Assembly (NCBI GenBank): GCA_021018995.1
Contig: CM037589.1
Location: 60,586,101-60,650,100, forward strand
DNA: 64,000 bases
Direction of reading: 5' to 3'
Origin: Chloranthus sessilifolius
Taxonomy: Eukaryota > Streptophyta > Magnoliopsida > Chloranthales > Chloranthaceae
Shown here one piece after another: positions 23,380 to 34,565 of the stretch (position 1 is its first letter; each line of letters begins with the position of its first letter). The position numbers and the translations under genes are program-made. The notes beneath the pieces are model-generated. The model saw only the letters and a program-made list of their open reading frames with translations. It ran no database searches and was not told where the DNA came from.

Positions 23380-24057
23380 ATCTTGGAGGTTCCTACGCTA
23401 AAAACTGTTGATTGATTTGAATAAAATGGTGAGCATACCTTCATATGGTTAGTTTTCATTCCAGGTGGAATAGATCTAACAAAGTGGCCCTAAAATTATA
23501 AGGCAACACCACGCTCGATCGTGACTTTAGGAACTTTCTCTTAGATCTTTGTCATGTATAATAAAAAATTGATTGTCTGATGGTATGCTCATGATCTCAA
23601 GATCTTGTGTTGAATAATATTAGGGCAAAAAAAGATCTTTGTTTCATTCAAAGCAGCCAATAGTTTTTGGGGTAGGCCGCTTCCAAGATTTGGTGGGTGT
23701 GGTTTACTTTTTTTTAACTCAGGGTAATCCCAAGCTTACCCTTGGATTAATCCCATAAAAAATGAGCCAATTTATCAACACTGGTGACATTATTTGAATC
23801 CATTTTTTCTGTGTAAAAAAAAAAAAAATTGTTGGCTGGGTTGAATGAGATAATAAAGATCCTATGATATGACATTATCACAAGATATATTGTGTGGAAG
23901 ATTTGACAGAAAAATAGCCTCGATCTTATTCAATTCAAGGCGGTCAACGATTTCTTACCGGGAAGAACTTGGTAGGGTGCAAACAATGCCACCCTAGCAA
24001 CAAAAGCATGCGAGGGTGATTATTCAGCTTTTGTCGGTGGTGATCAACCCTTGATAC
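23380..24057. other. Diverged copies of the hairpin MITE family A
   Basis: At 23560-23640 (TGTCTGATGGTATGCTCATG, ATCTCAAGATC) and 23870-23950 (TTGTGTGGAAGATTTGACAG, TTCAATTCAAGGC) the text matches right-arm words of family A (see 25081-25483). No gene. Confidence 0.4.
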
Positions 24058-24310
24058 ATCCACGTGGACGACCTGTTTATAGCACACCGAATTCCATTGG
24101 CCCCAGGGTCATAGCGTCGGAAGAGAAAGACTAAAAAGTCGGGCTTCGAAGTTCCTGACTTGCCATTTGTCCAAGTATCCACGTGGACGGCCTGTTTATA
24201 GCACACCGAATGTTATTGACCCCAGAGTCCAAGTATCGAAAGAGAAAGGCCACGCGTAAATTTATAAAGTCAGGCTTCGAAGTTCTTGACATGCCACTTG
24301 TCCAAATTAT
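24058..24310. repeat. Tandem duplication, unit about 119-130 bp
   Basis: CCACGTGGACGACCTGTTTA (24060) and CCACGTGGACGGCCTGTTTA (24179) begin two units. Both continue with TAGCACACCGAAT, GGAAGAGAAAG / CGAAAGAGAAAG and GGCTTCGAAGTTC, and end TGCCA(T/C)TTGTCCAA. G-box-like CACGTG is inside each unit. An 86-codon frame across it is not a recognised protein. Confidence 0.6.
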
Positions 24311-25080
24311 AATGGCGAAAAGGCTGCGTAAAACAGGTCTCTATATCAACTTTCCACTAGTCCCTTGTGCTGGCCTGTTTTCTTGCCTTCGCAGGCGGAC
24401 CGATGCTGAACCAGATTGGCAGAGCTACGGCGCTTCCGAATGAAGCCGACTTGTAGATATTCCACTTCCCTAAAAATCTGTGAAAGTCAGTTTTTAAGCT
24501 CTGCTAAAGATCTTGACTCCTTACCCAAGCGACAAAGTCGGCCTGCTTCCCTACAAAATGCAATGGGATTGGGCCCACTTCGGTTACATTTGTGGATAAA
24601 TTCGAAGCCACGCTGAATCATCTAATTCGCCAGTTGGTAATGCCGTGGGTCCCACAAAAACTTCTATCAAAAGCTTCAAAATATCTAAAAAAAAAAAAAT
24701 CCCTAATTTCACTGACAGGGGATTCTTTATCAGTGCACCGTAAAGACGACTTTCACCCATAATCCACCATTTGATTTTCAGATATAAGTAGTAAAAATCT
24801 TATATTTGGCACTAACTCTAAAATACTATCAAACTAACGACATTATTAATATTTTATAAAATAAATATAGGTATCAATCCCTGAGAGTTATGGGTATCCC
24901 TCCCCCCGGCCGTTAACTAGTTGTGAGTTAATAAAACTAATATTCTAAAATAAAAGTCTCTTCATTCATCTATATTTACAAGTCATGTTATTATAATTTA
25001 CCACCATTCTAAAAGGCTCTTTGTTCAATTTTATTTATAAGTCATGCCATTATAGCTTTACCACCATCATTCTAAAAGGA

Positions 25081-25483
25081 ATACCTTTAAATCTACCCAC
25101 AAAATCTTTGAGTTCACCCATGCTAAAACACATCGACTGTATTGAATCAGATGATGGAGATTATTTATTTTCCCAACATTTCATGAGATCGATCTTTAGA
25201 TCATGAGTGTACCATCAGATGATCGATTTTTTTATTTCATGTGATACACACCCATAAAAGTGACTTTAAACTCAATTTTAAGCGTGCACGTGATATTAAA
25301 GTCAATTTTCTGAAATATATGTCACGTGAAATAAAAAATTGACCGTCTAAGGGTACACCCATGATCTAAGATCAATCTCCTAAAAGATTGGGGGGATAAA
25401 TGATCCCCATGTTCGATTCAATTTAATCAACATGATTAAATGTGAATGGACTCAAAGATTCTGTGCGTGGATTTAAAGGTACT
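25081..25483. mobile_element. Hairpin MITE, family A
   Basis: About 400 bp, nearly a full-length inverted repeat. Left: ATACCTTTAAATCTACCCAC, TTTGAGTTCACCC, GATGATGGAGAT, GTACCATCAGA, TGTGATACACACCC, AAGTGACTTTAA. Right: the same blocks inverted, ending GTGGATTTAAAGGTACT. Other full copies: 34193-34565, 44936-45648, 45888-46290. No ORF. Confidence 0.7.
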
Positions 25484-26029
25484 CTTCTAAAGGGCCCTTT
25501 ATTCATCCATCAAATTCAAGACTCATTAGATGAGTGATTCCCCATTAAAGCATGTCAACGCTTGGACGAATACTCAACTAATGGAAGATTTGTGGCAAAC
25601 CATATAATTATTCTTGTAAAGAAAACCTTCAATCTATATGTTCTTAGATTAATAACCAAAATTTGGAATGATTTTTAATTTTGAGTATTTATAAGTTTTG
25701 GTAGTTTTTTATTATTATTTTGGGATGATTTTTAATTCTGAGTATCTAAAATTTTAGTGATTTTTTATATTGGGTATATGAGTAATGTTGTTAGGAATTA
25801 AATAATAAACAATTCAGTGGTTGAGTGAAACTTGGAAATAAATGAGTTAGCATTTTCAACTCGACCTAATGGGTTGGGACTTGAAAATCTGAACTCAAGC
25901 CCAAACCTATGGCAGGTCGGGTCGTTTGACTTTCACTCATCGAGTTGACTCAACGGGTTGAAACCCTCTTGTGCTGATATCATCATTAATCTCCAATGAT
26001 TGTACAAGCAGAATCATTCCAACCGTGTT

Positions 26030-26260
26030 TCAAACTTTTGACTGATAATTCATACTGTCAGTCAAAATTTATCGATTTCGGTCTTCACCAAAATGAAAAC
26101 AACCCCTGAAATTTTGGTCAAATTATGTATGGCAATAAAATTTTCGACCAAAATTTCGACCGAAATTTAAAATTATAGCCGAAAATTTCATTCAAATTTT
26201 TTGTTTCGGTCATGCTTGAAATCGAAAACGAAAACGAAACCAATATTTTGCTCCTTGATC
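26030..26260. repeat. Word-type repeat: GAAATTTTGGTC / CCGAAAATTT
   Basis: Short AT-rich words AAATTTCGACC, GAAATTTTGGTC and CCGAAATTT appear in both orientations. Similar stretches: 27180-27440, 30410-30540, 34945-35240. Confidence 0.45.
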
Positions 26261-26454
26261 CCTAGCGGTCTAATCAATTGACCACTTCTTTTATGAACCA
26301 TATATTGAAAGTTGTATGTATTAGACATCACAACCGTTCATCAACTACTTTGGTATGGACTGTTGCATATATTTTATTGATTAGAGGCATAAAATCTATG
26401 GTCTAAATCCAAGTGAATATGCACTGATTTCTGATAAAGATTGAGGGCACTATC

Positions 26455-26614
26455 ATGATCTTTGATCTCGACCGTCTAATGGAACACCTATGATCTAAAG
26501 ATCAATCTCATGAAATATTGGGACGATAAACAATCTCCAACGTCTGATTCAATGCAGTCGATGTGTTTCAGCGTGGGTGAACTCAAAGATTTTATGGGTG
26601 GATTTAAAGGTACT
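26455..26614. mobile_element. Half copy of hairpin MITE family A
   Basis: Only the right arm is present: CGACCGTCTAATGG, AAGATCAATCTCATGAAA, GCAGTCGATGTGTTTCAGCG, GGTGGATTTAAAGGTACTC. Confidence 0.6.
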
Positions 26615-26790
26615 CTATGTAGAATGATGGTGGTAAGCTATAATGGCATAACTTGTAAATAAAAGTGAATGAAGGGACTTTTAGCCATGATGGCATAACT
26701 TGTAAATATGGATGAATGAGAGACATTTTAGAATGATGATATTTTTAGAATATTGATTTTATTAAGGGCAAAATAATCGTTTAAGGCAAC

Positions 26791-27170
26791 GAGAGATCTT
26801 TGGCTTGTGGCTTTCAAATAAGATAAGCTCGTGATTTTTAAATACGGCTTAGATAATGCTTTCAAATCAAACAGCTTAAATTAGCTCTGGCCAATTTCTT
26901 GTATGCAACTAATGGCTCCCAAGGGATATCGGCTCCTTAGCCGAGCTTCATAGTTGGCATGCTTCTAAAGGGTGCATGCAATCAATTAATGCAGACGACA
27001 TTACAATAAGAGTGAGATTCACCGGTCACTAAAAGACAAAAATAGCTTTTGCAGAGGCACCCAACAGAAACGTGTCGTGCGCATTTATTGGGCGGGAATT
27101 ATTAATTTATGGGTGGCCCCATTTGCACTGCCAAAATTTATAAATGCACCCATCTGACTCGGACTTTTCA
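26791..27170. other. Intergenic DNA, nothing recognised
   Basis: AT-rich. No coding frame or element ends were identified. Confidence 0.35.
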
Positions 27171-27460
27171 AATAAACTACAGGTGAGCATAATGACAAAT
27201 TTCCGGAAATGCCGGTCAAATGAAAATTTTGGTTTTCGGTATTTTTCGGTCCATTTCGATAAATTTCGATATTTTTGGATAAATTTCGGTAAATTTAAAA
27301 AATAATAATAATAATAAAATTTAAATATTAAAAATATATTTTTAATCATCGAAACTCGCCCAAAATTTTTCCAAAAAGTATCGAAATTAATCCGAAATAT
27401 ACCAAAAAGACCTCCCACCAAAAAATTTCCGAAAATGAAATTTGTCACCATGCAGGTGAG
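27171..27460. repeat. Word-type repeat: ATTTTTCGG / CCGAAA
   Basis: It opens with ATGACAAATTTCCGGAAATG and closes with TTTCCGAAAATGAAATTTGT, which are inverted relative to each other. The interior repeats TTTCGGTAAATTT and TTCGATATTTT words. The long open frame on the - strand is low complexity. Confidence 0.5.
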
Positions 27461-27469
27461 GGCGTAAAG

Positions 27470-29085
27470 GTGAGTGCTTTTAGTGCCTGTTTGGATAAAA
27501 ACACGAGAAACATGGGAAAGGAAAATAATATTCCTATATTTTCTCATGGATACAATGGTTGTAGGAAACCATAAGGTTCCTTTGTTTTCCTTTATTTCCC
27601 GCTGTTTGGATAATTACATTGCTAGTTTGGAAAATGCAGGATTAATAAAATCCTGTGTTTGGATAAAAACATGAGGAATGTAGGAAAATAACATATCATA
27701 ACAAAAGAAATAGCCATAATTCCACAAAAGATCATCCAAATTAAAAATACAACTAAGTTTTCTCACGAGATTCGGAGCCTATATTTTTTGTTTGTTAATA
27801 TGAGTTTGCCTTGCTACCCTCCTATAAAGAAAGAATTTAAGTTTTGTAAAATGACCAAACTGCCCGCCTTCAATTACTTCAAATTTTGAAGCTTTCTAGT
27901 AACTTTAATGGAGATGACCCCCTACCCTTCTAGAAATCCCTATAGAAAAACATTTATTATGGTGCTCAAGGGGAAGCACCTCTTTTCAACTTTATTACAT
28001 GGAATGCCCTGGCCCCTATAAAAGACTTGAAGTGTCATATATTTAAGAGTTTTTGGTAATTTTCTATTTTCTAAACCCCATTAATGGTATTGAGCCAAGC
28101 TAAAAACTTAATCTTACTCAAAAAATAAGGATCTTAAATGAGTTTTTAAATAGTATCAGATCTAATCTTACTCAAAATATAGAGATCTTGAATGAGTTTT
28201 TTAATGATTTTTTAAATATTATTAGAGACAAACCAAGCCTAAAGACGCCAGCAAGGTGTCATCAGCTGATTAACATCGGATCTGATCGGAGATTGGCTGT
28301 TTATGATCGTTTTTTACTTCTGATCATTTTTGAGCGACATATAATTCGATGGCACGAATAGAAGTACCCTATTTGATATTAAGTGGACGTCCGTGGACCA
28401 TTCGTGGGCGCATATCAAACTTTAAGAGATGTGTAGACTTTTGAAACTATTAAATCTGTCAGAGTACCCACACAGCCAGACTTCAGGGATTGAGATTGAC
28501 CCGTGTAGTATACGGCCAGTCTAACTTAAATTAAGTAAATTTAAAGAGGATAAAATTGGAAATGTAACATAAACAAAACCAATCGAGCGACCACACAAAA
28601 ACAATATCTAAGGAAAACTAGAGGTCCCAAGTTAGGATTGGAAGCGTGATCCAAAAGCTTCCCTGTTTTGCATCCTAACACTCAACCGCTTTGCCTTTTG
28701 ACATTTATTTGTCCCTCCGTAGTGCACCTCAACCCTTAATAAGTCCAACCAAATCTTTTAAGAGATAGCGACAGATTTTTCCAAAGATAACCTAAAATAT
28801 TCCACTTATCATCAATCATACCCACTCATATTTCAAGACAGTTACCTAATGAAGATAAAACCTAAAAGTTGAGTGCTAAAAATGTGAAAGTCAACTTTCT
28901 ACCCAATTTGGTGGCAAAATATTTATTTAACTAAGAGTAGTTAACCAGTTTGGTTAGACCGAAACTTGGCTGCCCAATAGGCCCTGAGTACATCAATAAA
29001 CCGGTCCAATAATGCACCTAGACTGACAGGTCAAAGGTCTATGCCTGACCCAACCCGAGTTTTTTACAATATCATAATTAGGGTT
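27470..29085. other. AT-rich intergenic DNA with TGTTTGGATAA repeats
   Basis: TGTTTGGATAAAAACA occurs at about 27488 and 27658, and CTGTTTGGATAATTAC near 27602. They suggest remnants of a MITE whose end carries TGTTTGGAT. From 27700 to 29085 I see no gene. Confidence 0.4.
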
Positions 29086-29490
29086 GTCTACCGGATGGAT
29101 AGGATCAGGTCGGGCTTGAGACACCCAACCTAACCTTTGAAAAAGGTAGTTTCTGGGTCGGATCTGATTGACCCGACACTATACTTTATACATGAAACAC
29201 TGAAAAAATAGAAGTTTCTTATCAGGTCTGGTCAAGTTTTCGAGTTGGGTAGGTTAGAAATTTGCATATTTCTTATCGGGCAGCCAAGGCATGGCCCGAC
29301 CTGACCCTGATACATAAAAATCATGTCTCACTTTTTTTATAATAAATATCCGCAGAGAACATTCTAATAGCAAATATATAAAATATCAGCACTGCCTAAC
29401 TCGAGGAGTCGAGCTTATGCACCTGACCTACTTAAAAAGAGTGGACGGCCAGACCGAACAGGTTGGGTAATGGCCGGCCAGAGGCAATCC
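29086..29490. repeat. Word-type repeat with GGTCGGG/CCCGAC words
   Basis: It starts TAGGGTTGTCTACCGG, a diverged version of the TAGGGCTGTCAACGGG end seen at 32799 and 48400. It is filled with CCCGACC, GGGTCGG and GGTCGGGC words, and ends near GGCCGGCCAGAGGCAATCC. Confidence 0.4.
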
Positions 29491-30400
29491 ATTAATACAT
29501 AAGATTTATAACCTTACAATGAGGACAGAGTTAATCCGATATTTTAAAATATCGGATTCTTCTTAAAGTCGATTTTCGTGTGGAAAGAAAACCCATTGTC
29601 GACCTTCCTGTTGAGCTACAGGGTCAAACCCCATTGCCTGTGACTCTTTAGGAAATATTATCTTTTAGAATTTAGTCTGCTATCTAACTTGAGAATGTTA
29701 CGCAAGCAAGCCCGGACACCCACGATTAAGAAAAAAACAACAACTTAAGAATGTTACATGTACCAAGATGAGGGAATCGGCCAGCTCTAGGCTGTGGATT
29801 GAAAAATGTTCACAGGTCACTTTTTGGAACACGTGGAGTTGTGATTTAAAAATTTATGATGTCAAAGATTGAATCTACATCTCTTTTGTGTAATGGGTAA
29901 TGGTTAGGTCCAATCAGGTTGAATCGTATTTCGAGTCCTAATCACATCTACAGCCTTTGGAAATAAGAGAATCTTTACTGCACATCATCCTATAAGAGGT
30001 GAAAATCATGACAGCCAAGATTCTCCTTTATCGAGGGCTGTAAATGTGGTTGAGCTTGAAATCTAATTCAACGTTGTTGGACCTAACTTGACCATTGCTC
30101 ATGTAATTAAAAACAACCAATGTCTTTTAAAATTAAAGGCCACAATGTAAATTTTTTATGCCACTAAATTTTAAAATGTATCGACTCTGTATGATTGAGA
30201 TATTTTTTTAAGCTCAATATTTTAGACAATAAATTTTTAGATCATAAACTTCAAATGAGTTTGGAGGCATTATGTAGAGAAATTGAAAGTTAAACAAGTC
30301 GCTTAGCCTGATGCCAGTCCCTAATAAGGACTCTTTCAAAAAATATTTTATAGGCGCCCTTTCTTACAAAAAATATGGGTTGTCAGAAATTATTGAGTTT
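29491..30400. other. Intergenic DNA, nothing recognised
   Basis: No coding frame or element boundary was identified. Confidence 0.35.
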
Positions 30401-30409
30401 GTACCTAAG

Positions 30410-30545
30410 GATCAAAATATTGGATTTCGTTTCGGTTTTCGCTCATGACCGAAACTGAAAATTTCCCAATAGTACATTTCATAACTAAAATTTTGATTTT
30501 CGGTTTTGATTTTGATACGATTTTGGCCAAAACCCTTTTAGGTGT
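30410..30545. repeat. Word-type repeat: TTTCGG / CCGAAA
   Basis: TTTCGTTTCGGTTTTCGC and GACCGAAACTGAAAATTTCC are followed by TTTTGATTTTCGGTTTTGAT. This belongs to the same class as 26030-26260. Confidence 0.4.
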
Positions 30546-30799
30546 TACTAAAATCTCCCCTATACGTGTGTTGTGCATAACGACACAATCACAAAGTTCC
30601 AACTTTGAATCCTGTGAGGCCACGTAGAATCTTCGGCTGTAAAACTCCGTACCCATCAAAATTTCTCTACTTAATTGCATAGAGGTATTTATAAATAAAG
30701 ATTCTTTCTGTGTAATTCATCTTTTTACTATTAACATTATTAACTGTATTGAATTAGATAACGATCATTTTAGGTCTTGAGATCAATATTTTGCACAAT

Positions 30800-30970
30800 A
30801 GTAATCTCAAGGGGTTAAGCGAGCTGGCCAAAAGCAGAAACCTGAGTTCGAATCCCCTCCCTCCCTCCCTCCCTTCCTTGAGGCCATCTCCGAGGGATTT
30901 ATATCCTATGCTGACCCGATATGTGCTGAATTTAAGATGTGTATACATCCTTGAGATTAGGCAGATACTC
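30800..30970 (+). mobile_element. Probable tRNA-derived SINE
   Basis: TAATCTCAAGGGGTTAAGCG resembles a pol III A box, and GAGTTCGAATCCCC (30844-30857) is a near-perfect B box about 35 bases on. A CCCT microsatellite (about 30856-30880) and about 90 bases of body follow. No tRNA secondary structure is complete, so a SINE head fits better than a tRNA gene. Target duplications were not found. Confidence 0.45.
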
Positions 30971-30996
30971 TAAGAGACCCAAATACCCAAGTTATC

Positions 30997-31020
30997 AATA
31001 TATATATATATATATATATT
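30997..31020. repeat. (TA)n microsatellite
   Basis: About 11 perfect TA units. Confidence 0.9.
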
Positions 31021-31420
31021 TCACACAATAGATCTTGTGATCATCACTCAGGTACGATAGATCTTGATATTATGGGCGGCCTATCAGACGGATGAATGTT
31101 AATTTTATATGAAACACATCCCTAAAATGGATCCAAGGAAACCCCATTCATAGTATATTATGATCACAAATTTTTTCATGTGTAATCAACACTTTAAAGC
31201 CCACCTTGATTGAGATGAAAAACTAACTCCAAATCATGTGATTCAAGTCAACAGTTGAGATGGAAACTATCTCCTTCAAGTGATTCAAGTCGATAGTGTT
31301 AATAGTAGAACCATTAGAAAGAATCTTGGGCTGTAAATATAGAATACCGCCATCCTTTTAAAATTTCAAATAGTAGAACCATTAGAAAGAATCTGCCCCT
31401 CATGCAAATTTCCGACAACC
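31021..31420. other. Upstream region of the F-box gene
   Basis: It contains a diverged family A stretch (AATAGATCTTGTGATCATCA, then CTATCAGACGGATGAATG and GAAACACATCCCTAAAATG) and a duplicated TAGTAGAACCATTAGAAAG (31303 and 31370). Confidence 0.4.
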
Positions 31421-31426
31421 GAGTGG

Positions 31427-31436
31427 CATATATCCG
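31427..31436 (+). promoter_or_regulatory. Possible TATA element of the F-box gene
   Basis: CATATATCC lies about 90 bases before the ATG. It is the only TATA-like word in the last 100 bases, and this is a positional guess only. Confidence 0.25.
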
Positions 31437-31520
31437 TAAATTCATACAAACATCAAGCCTAATTCCCAATCTCCCATCCAATAAAGCTGAGAACCAGGTG
31501 CGTGCTGCCGGCTAACTAAG

Positions 31521-32627
31521 ATGGCCATTGCTACAAAACCACTCGCCACCGCCAAGCGCACCAAACCCACCGACCAACACCAACACCAACACCAGCCATT
31601 GCTGCCCGGTCTGCCCGACGACGTCGCCCATCTCTGCCTCTCTCGTCTCCCTCCCCAACTTCTCTACACCGTGTGCCGCTCCTGGCGCCGCCTCATCTCC
31701 TCCCCATCTTACCCCGCTTACCCATCTCTCTACGCTCTCCTCACCACCTCTTTCCAAAACCCAACCTCTTTACACTTCTCATCATTCGACCCAATCTCCT
31801 CCAAGTGGCACCCTCTCCCACCTCCGCCTCACCCAAACCAAATCCTCCTCCGCCACCCATCTTTCATCTCCCGCCACCTCCCCATCCAATCCCTCTCTCT
31901 GGACGGCCACCTCATCCTTCTAGCTGCCACCTCACACCCCCTAGTCCCCGCACTCACCCGCCCGCTAATCTACCACCCACCCACCAATCGCTGGCGGCTC
32001 GGCCCTCCCATATCGTCCCCGCGCCGCTGGTGCGTGACCGGCTCGGCTTGCGGCGCCGTCTACATAGCCAGCGGCATCGGATCCGAGTACAACGCGGGCG
32101 TTGCCCGGTCAGCGGAGAGGTGGGACTTGAAGGAGTCGAATTGGGAGAGAATGGCGTCGCTTAAAGACGGGAGATTTAGTAGGGAGGCCGTGGAAGCGGT
32201 GTGCTCCATGGGAAAGCTGTTTATGGTGAACGTTAAGGGGAAAGGGATTAAGGAAGGAGCGGTTTACGATGTGGAGAGGGATCGGTGGGAGGAGATGAGT
32301 GAAGGGTTGCTCGCCGGGTGGAATGGGCCAGCTGCGGCCATGGAGGAGCGAGAGATTTATGTTATAGACGAAGTGAAGGGGGCTTTGATGGTGTATGATT
32401 GGGAGAAGGATTGTTTGACCGTAGTGATCGTTTCGGAGTTGTTGAGAGGAGCGGTGCAGATGGCTGCGGGTGGTGGACGGGTGTGCGTGGTTTGTGAAGG
32501 GGGATTGGGTGTAGCTGTTGTGGATGTGGTGGCGCGGCCGGTTGGAATTTGGAAGGTGGATCCACCGTTGGAGACTGAGGTGGTTAGACTTCACGTTTTG
32601 CCGAGGTCCAGTAGGCCGGATTGGTAA
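31521..32627 (+). CDS. SKIP25: F-box/kelch-repeat protein, SKIP25/KUF1 type
   Basis: 368 residues, single exon. An F-box protein of this type bridges Skp1 of an SCF ubiquitin ligase to a target bound by the kelch propeller; the Arabidopsis homologue is SKIP25/KUF1, a karrikin-induced regulator. Visible: a His/Gln-rich leader (1-26), F-box at about 27-66 (LLPGLPDDVAHLCLSRLPPQ, then YTVCRSWRRLISSP), a family-typical LLRHPSFISRHLPIQSLSL at 109-127, and kelch blades at about 146-335, including PRRWCVTGSACGAVYIASG, ARSAERWDL, GKLFMVNVKGKGIKEGAVYD, GWNGPAAAMEEREIYVIDE and GGRVCVV. The conserved tail RLHVLPRSSR ends the protein. The start ATG (AAGATGGCC) has good context, and length matches the family. 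It is much GC-richer than its surroundings: the 5' half is C-rich and the 3' half G-rich. No defects are seen. Target and hormone role are inferred from family only. Confidence 0.93.
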   Translation: MAIATKPLATAKRTKPTDQHQHQHQPLLPGLPDDVAHLCLSRLPPQLLYTVCRSWRRLISSPSYPAYPSLYALLTTSFQNPTSLHFSSFDPISSKWHPLPPPPHPNQILLRHPSFISRHLPIQSLSLDGHLILLAATSHPLVPALTRPLIYHPPTNRWRLGPPISSPRRWCVTGSACGAVYIASGIGSEYNAGVARSAERWDLKESNWERMASLKDGRFSREAVEAVCSMGKLFMVNVKGKGIKEGAVYDVERDRWEEMSEGLLAGWNGPAAAMEEREIYVIDEVKGALMVYDWEKDCLTVVIVSELLRGAVQMAAGGGRVCVVCEGGLGVAVVDVVARPVGIWKVDPPLETEVVRLHVLPRSSRPDW

Positions 32628-32798
32628 CGGGCGGCGGTTCGTTTCTGTTAAAAAAATAAAAAAAAATTATTTTGTGTGTTTTTTTTTGCATTATTATAAG
32701 TTGTACTTGGTGAAAGAATGGGATTAAAAAATTAGGAAATTTACCGGATCAACCCGTGTCAGATACACTTTTTCCCCACAAACCTATACTTTAACTAG
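32628..32798. other. 3' flank of the F-box gene
   Basis: The sequence becomes AT-rich immediately after the stop. AAAAATAAAAAAAAATT near 32650 could serve as a poly(A) signal region. Confidence 0.35.
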
Positions 32799-33141
32799 GG
32801 CTGTCAATGGGCCCGGTTCTGGCCCAATTTTTTCAGTTTTTATTAAACGGGACCGGCCTGGTCCGGATAAGACACGGGTTTGGGTTCAAGCTTCAAAGCG
32901 TAAGGCCTGGCCCAGCCTGTTTAGCTGAGATCCTTAAAAAAAAATTTTGATTTTTTAAAAACAAATGTGAGAAATCCGGCCCGGCCCGAATAGCTAATCA
33001 GGCCAAGTTTGGACTGAAAATTTCTAAAAATGGGCTGAGCCTGGCCCGGCCTGGATAGCTAAACAGGCCGGGCCAGGCCCATATTAGAAAATGGGCCGGG
33101 TGAAAAATCCAGCCCGACTCGACCCGTTGACAGCCCTAATT
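32799..33141. mobile_element. hAT-like non-autonomous element, GGCC-word type
   Basis: Ends TAGGGCTGTCAATGGGCCC and CGACCCGTTGACAGCCCTA are inverted copies. The interior is packed with CCGGCCCG, GGCCGGGCC and GGCCTGGCCC words in both orientations. The same ends occur at 48400-49023, where an 8-bp duplication supports hAT. Here the flanking 8-mers do not match well. Confidence 0.6.
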
Positions 33142-33189
33142 TTTGGCCTTTGACGAAATTGATCAGCTCGAAGCCGAGCCAATTCCAAC

Positions 33190-34190
33190 CACTACAAAAA
33201 GTTTTAAATACTCCTTACACTTTTGATGAGTCTACATATTTTAAAATATTAAAAATTTGCACTCTTTTATATTTACGTGAAGTGAAACAACATTTATACC
33301 TTGTGATTTGAAGGCTATAATATAAATATCGATCGTGTCAAAGATTGATACGAAAGAAAAAAAAATTTATCTCTTTATCAATTGTAGTGACTCACGAGTT
33401 AAAATATAAAAAAATAATGAAGAATAATATATTTATAGATAACAAATCTTTAATTTATTTTTAAGATAGAATTGAATATTTCATGCTATATGATAATTTG
33501 TAGTATAATAAATATATTCATGAATAAGATAAATTTGTAAAAAAAATTATTCTCTTATAATTTTATTTGTAATCCCTTTACAAATTTATAATCCTACTTA
33601 ATCTCTTATCATTATGTTGTACTTATCTTTATATTATAGAATTCTTTTACTTGTAACCTTTATTTATATACCACTACAATCAATCAAAATACATTATAAT
33701 CAAATGTGGAAATGTGTCTCTTCTATATTTCTATCTTCTCCTCTCGATAATTGGTTGAGATAACTGATATGTGGTAATTATGAACACTCTATAACGACTA
33801 TTTAAAGAATTGATATCTTTATACAATCACTATCGCCTCTTTAAATAATCGGTATCACTTATTAGAGTGTATCTTATTTGATAATTATCACACATTAGTT
33901 ATATCAATTATCTAAACCAATATTTATAATCTTATCAATTGCAGTTATCTAATCAATATTTGTAATTATGTAACGCATTGTAAACAATATAATTTATGGA
34001 AATTAGATGGAATGGACAGAATGACTATTTAAAGAGTGGATAATGACAGTTTAAAAGGAGATTTATTTTTTAAAAAAAGAGGTGATATCACTTTTTCTTT
34101 GTGTCAATCTTTGGTACCATCAATCTTTATATTGTGACCTTCAAATCACACGGCATAAATGTTGTTTCACATCGCATAAATATAAAAAAG
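33190..34190. mobile_element. Palindromic MITE, family C, about 0.9-1.0 kb
   Basis: The left arm (GTGAAACAACATTTATACC, GTGATTTGAAGGCTATAATA, GTGTCAAAGATTGATACGAA) is the inverse of the right arm (TTTGTGTCAATCTTTGGTAC, TATTGTGACCTTCAAATCAC, ATAAATGTTGTTTCACATCG). The middle is AT-rich. A shorter relative is at 47395-47650. No ORF. Confidence 0.6.
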
Positions 34191-34192
34191 AG

Positions 34193-34565
34193 TACCTTAA
34201 ATCCACCCACTGAATCTTTGAGTTCACCCATTGACTGATTTGAATCCGATGGTCCAGATCATTCCACATAATGAATCTTGAGATCATAGGGGTGCTATCA
34301 AGCGATAAATTTTTGATTTCATGTGATAAACATCCTAAAAAGTCACCTTATTTCAGTTTGATGAGTTCCATACGTAGTTAAGATCACTTTTTTAGAATAG
34401 ATACCATGTGAAATCAAATACTAACGGTAGATGATAAGAGCAAGATCTCAAGATACATCATATGAAAGATTGGAATGAAAAATGATCTGCATCGACGAAT
34501 TTAAAGTAATCAATGGATTTCAACGTGGGTGAACTTAAAGATTCGGTGAGTGGATTTAAAGTTAC
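34193..34565. mobile_element. Hairpin MITE, family A
   Basis: The left arm begins TACCTTAAATCCACCCACTG and the right arm ends GGTGAGTGGATTTAAAGTTA. Internal blocks (GAATCTTGAGATCAT, TTTCATGTGATAAACATCC, AAAAGTCACCTTA) are mirrored. It abuts the family C element. Confidence 0.7.

Larger units (their letters stand above)
24830..26790. mobile_element. Long inverted-repeat element (DNA transposon-like)
   Basis: The left arm (about 24830-25080: CCGTTAACTAGTTGTGAG, TTCATTCATCTATATTTACA, AGTCATG) is the inverse of the right arm (about 26620-26780: GGCATAACTTGTAAAT, ATGGATGAATGAGAG, AGAATATTGATTTTATTAAG). The same arm sequence recurs at 46290-46495. It contains a family A hairpin, a half copy, and TTTCGG-word sequence. 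No transposase is seen. Confidence 0.5.

Noticed and set aside
27107-27547. 146-codon - frame, Phe/Lys-rich
   Set aside because: It lies over the TTTCGG-word repeat and TGTTTGGATAA repeats. Low complexity, no domain.
31673-32164. 163-codon + frame and 161-codon - frame (32109-32594) overlapping the F-box gene
   Set aside because: Shadows produced by the skewed, GC-rich coding sequence. They are Pro/His-rich without any domain, while the 368-residue frame matches a known family end to end.
33190-34190. Possible microRNA precursor from the long inverted arms
   Set aside because: Arms are hundreds of bases long and belong to a repeated family, so a MITE is the simpler explanation.
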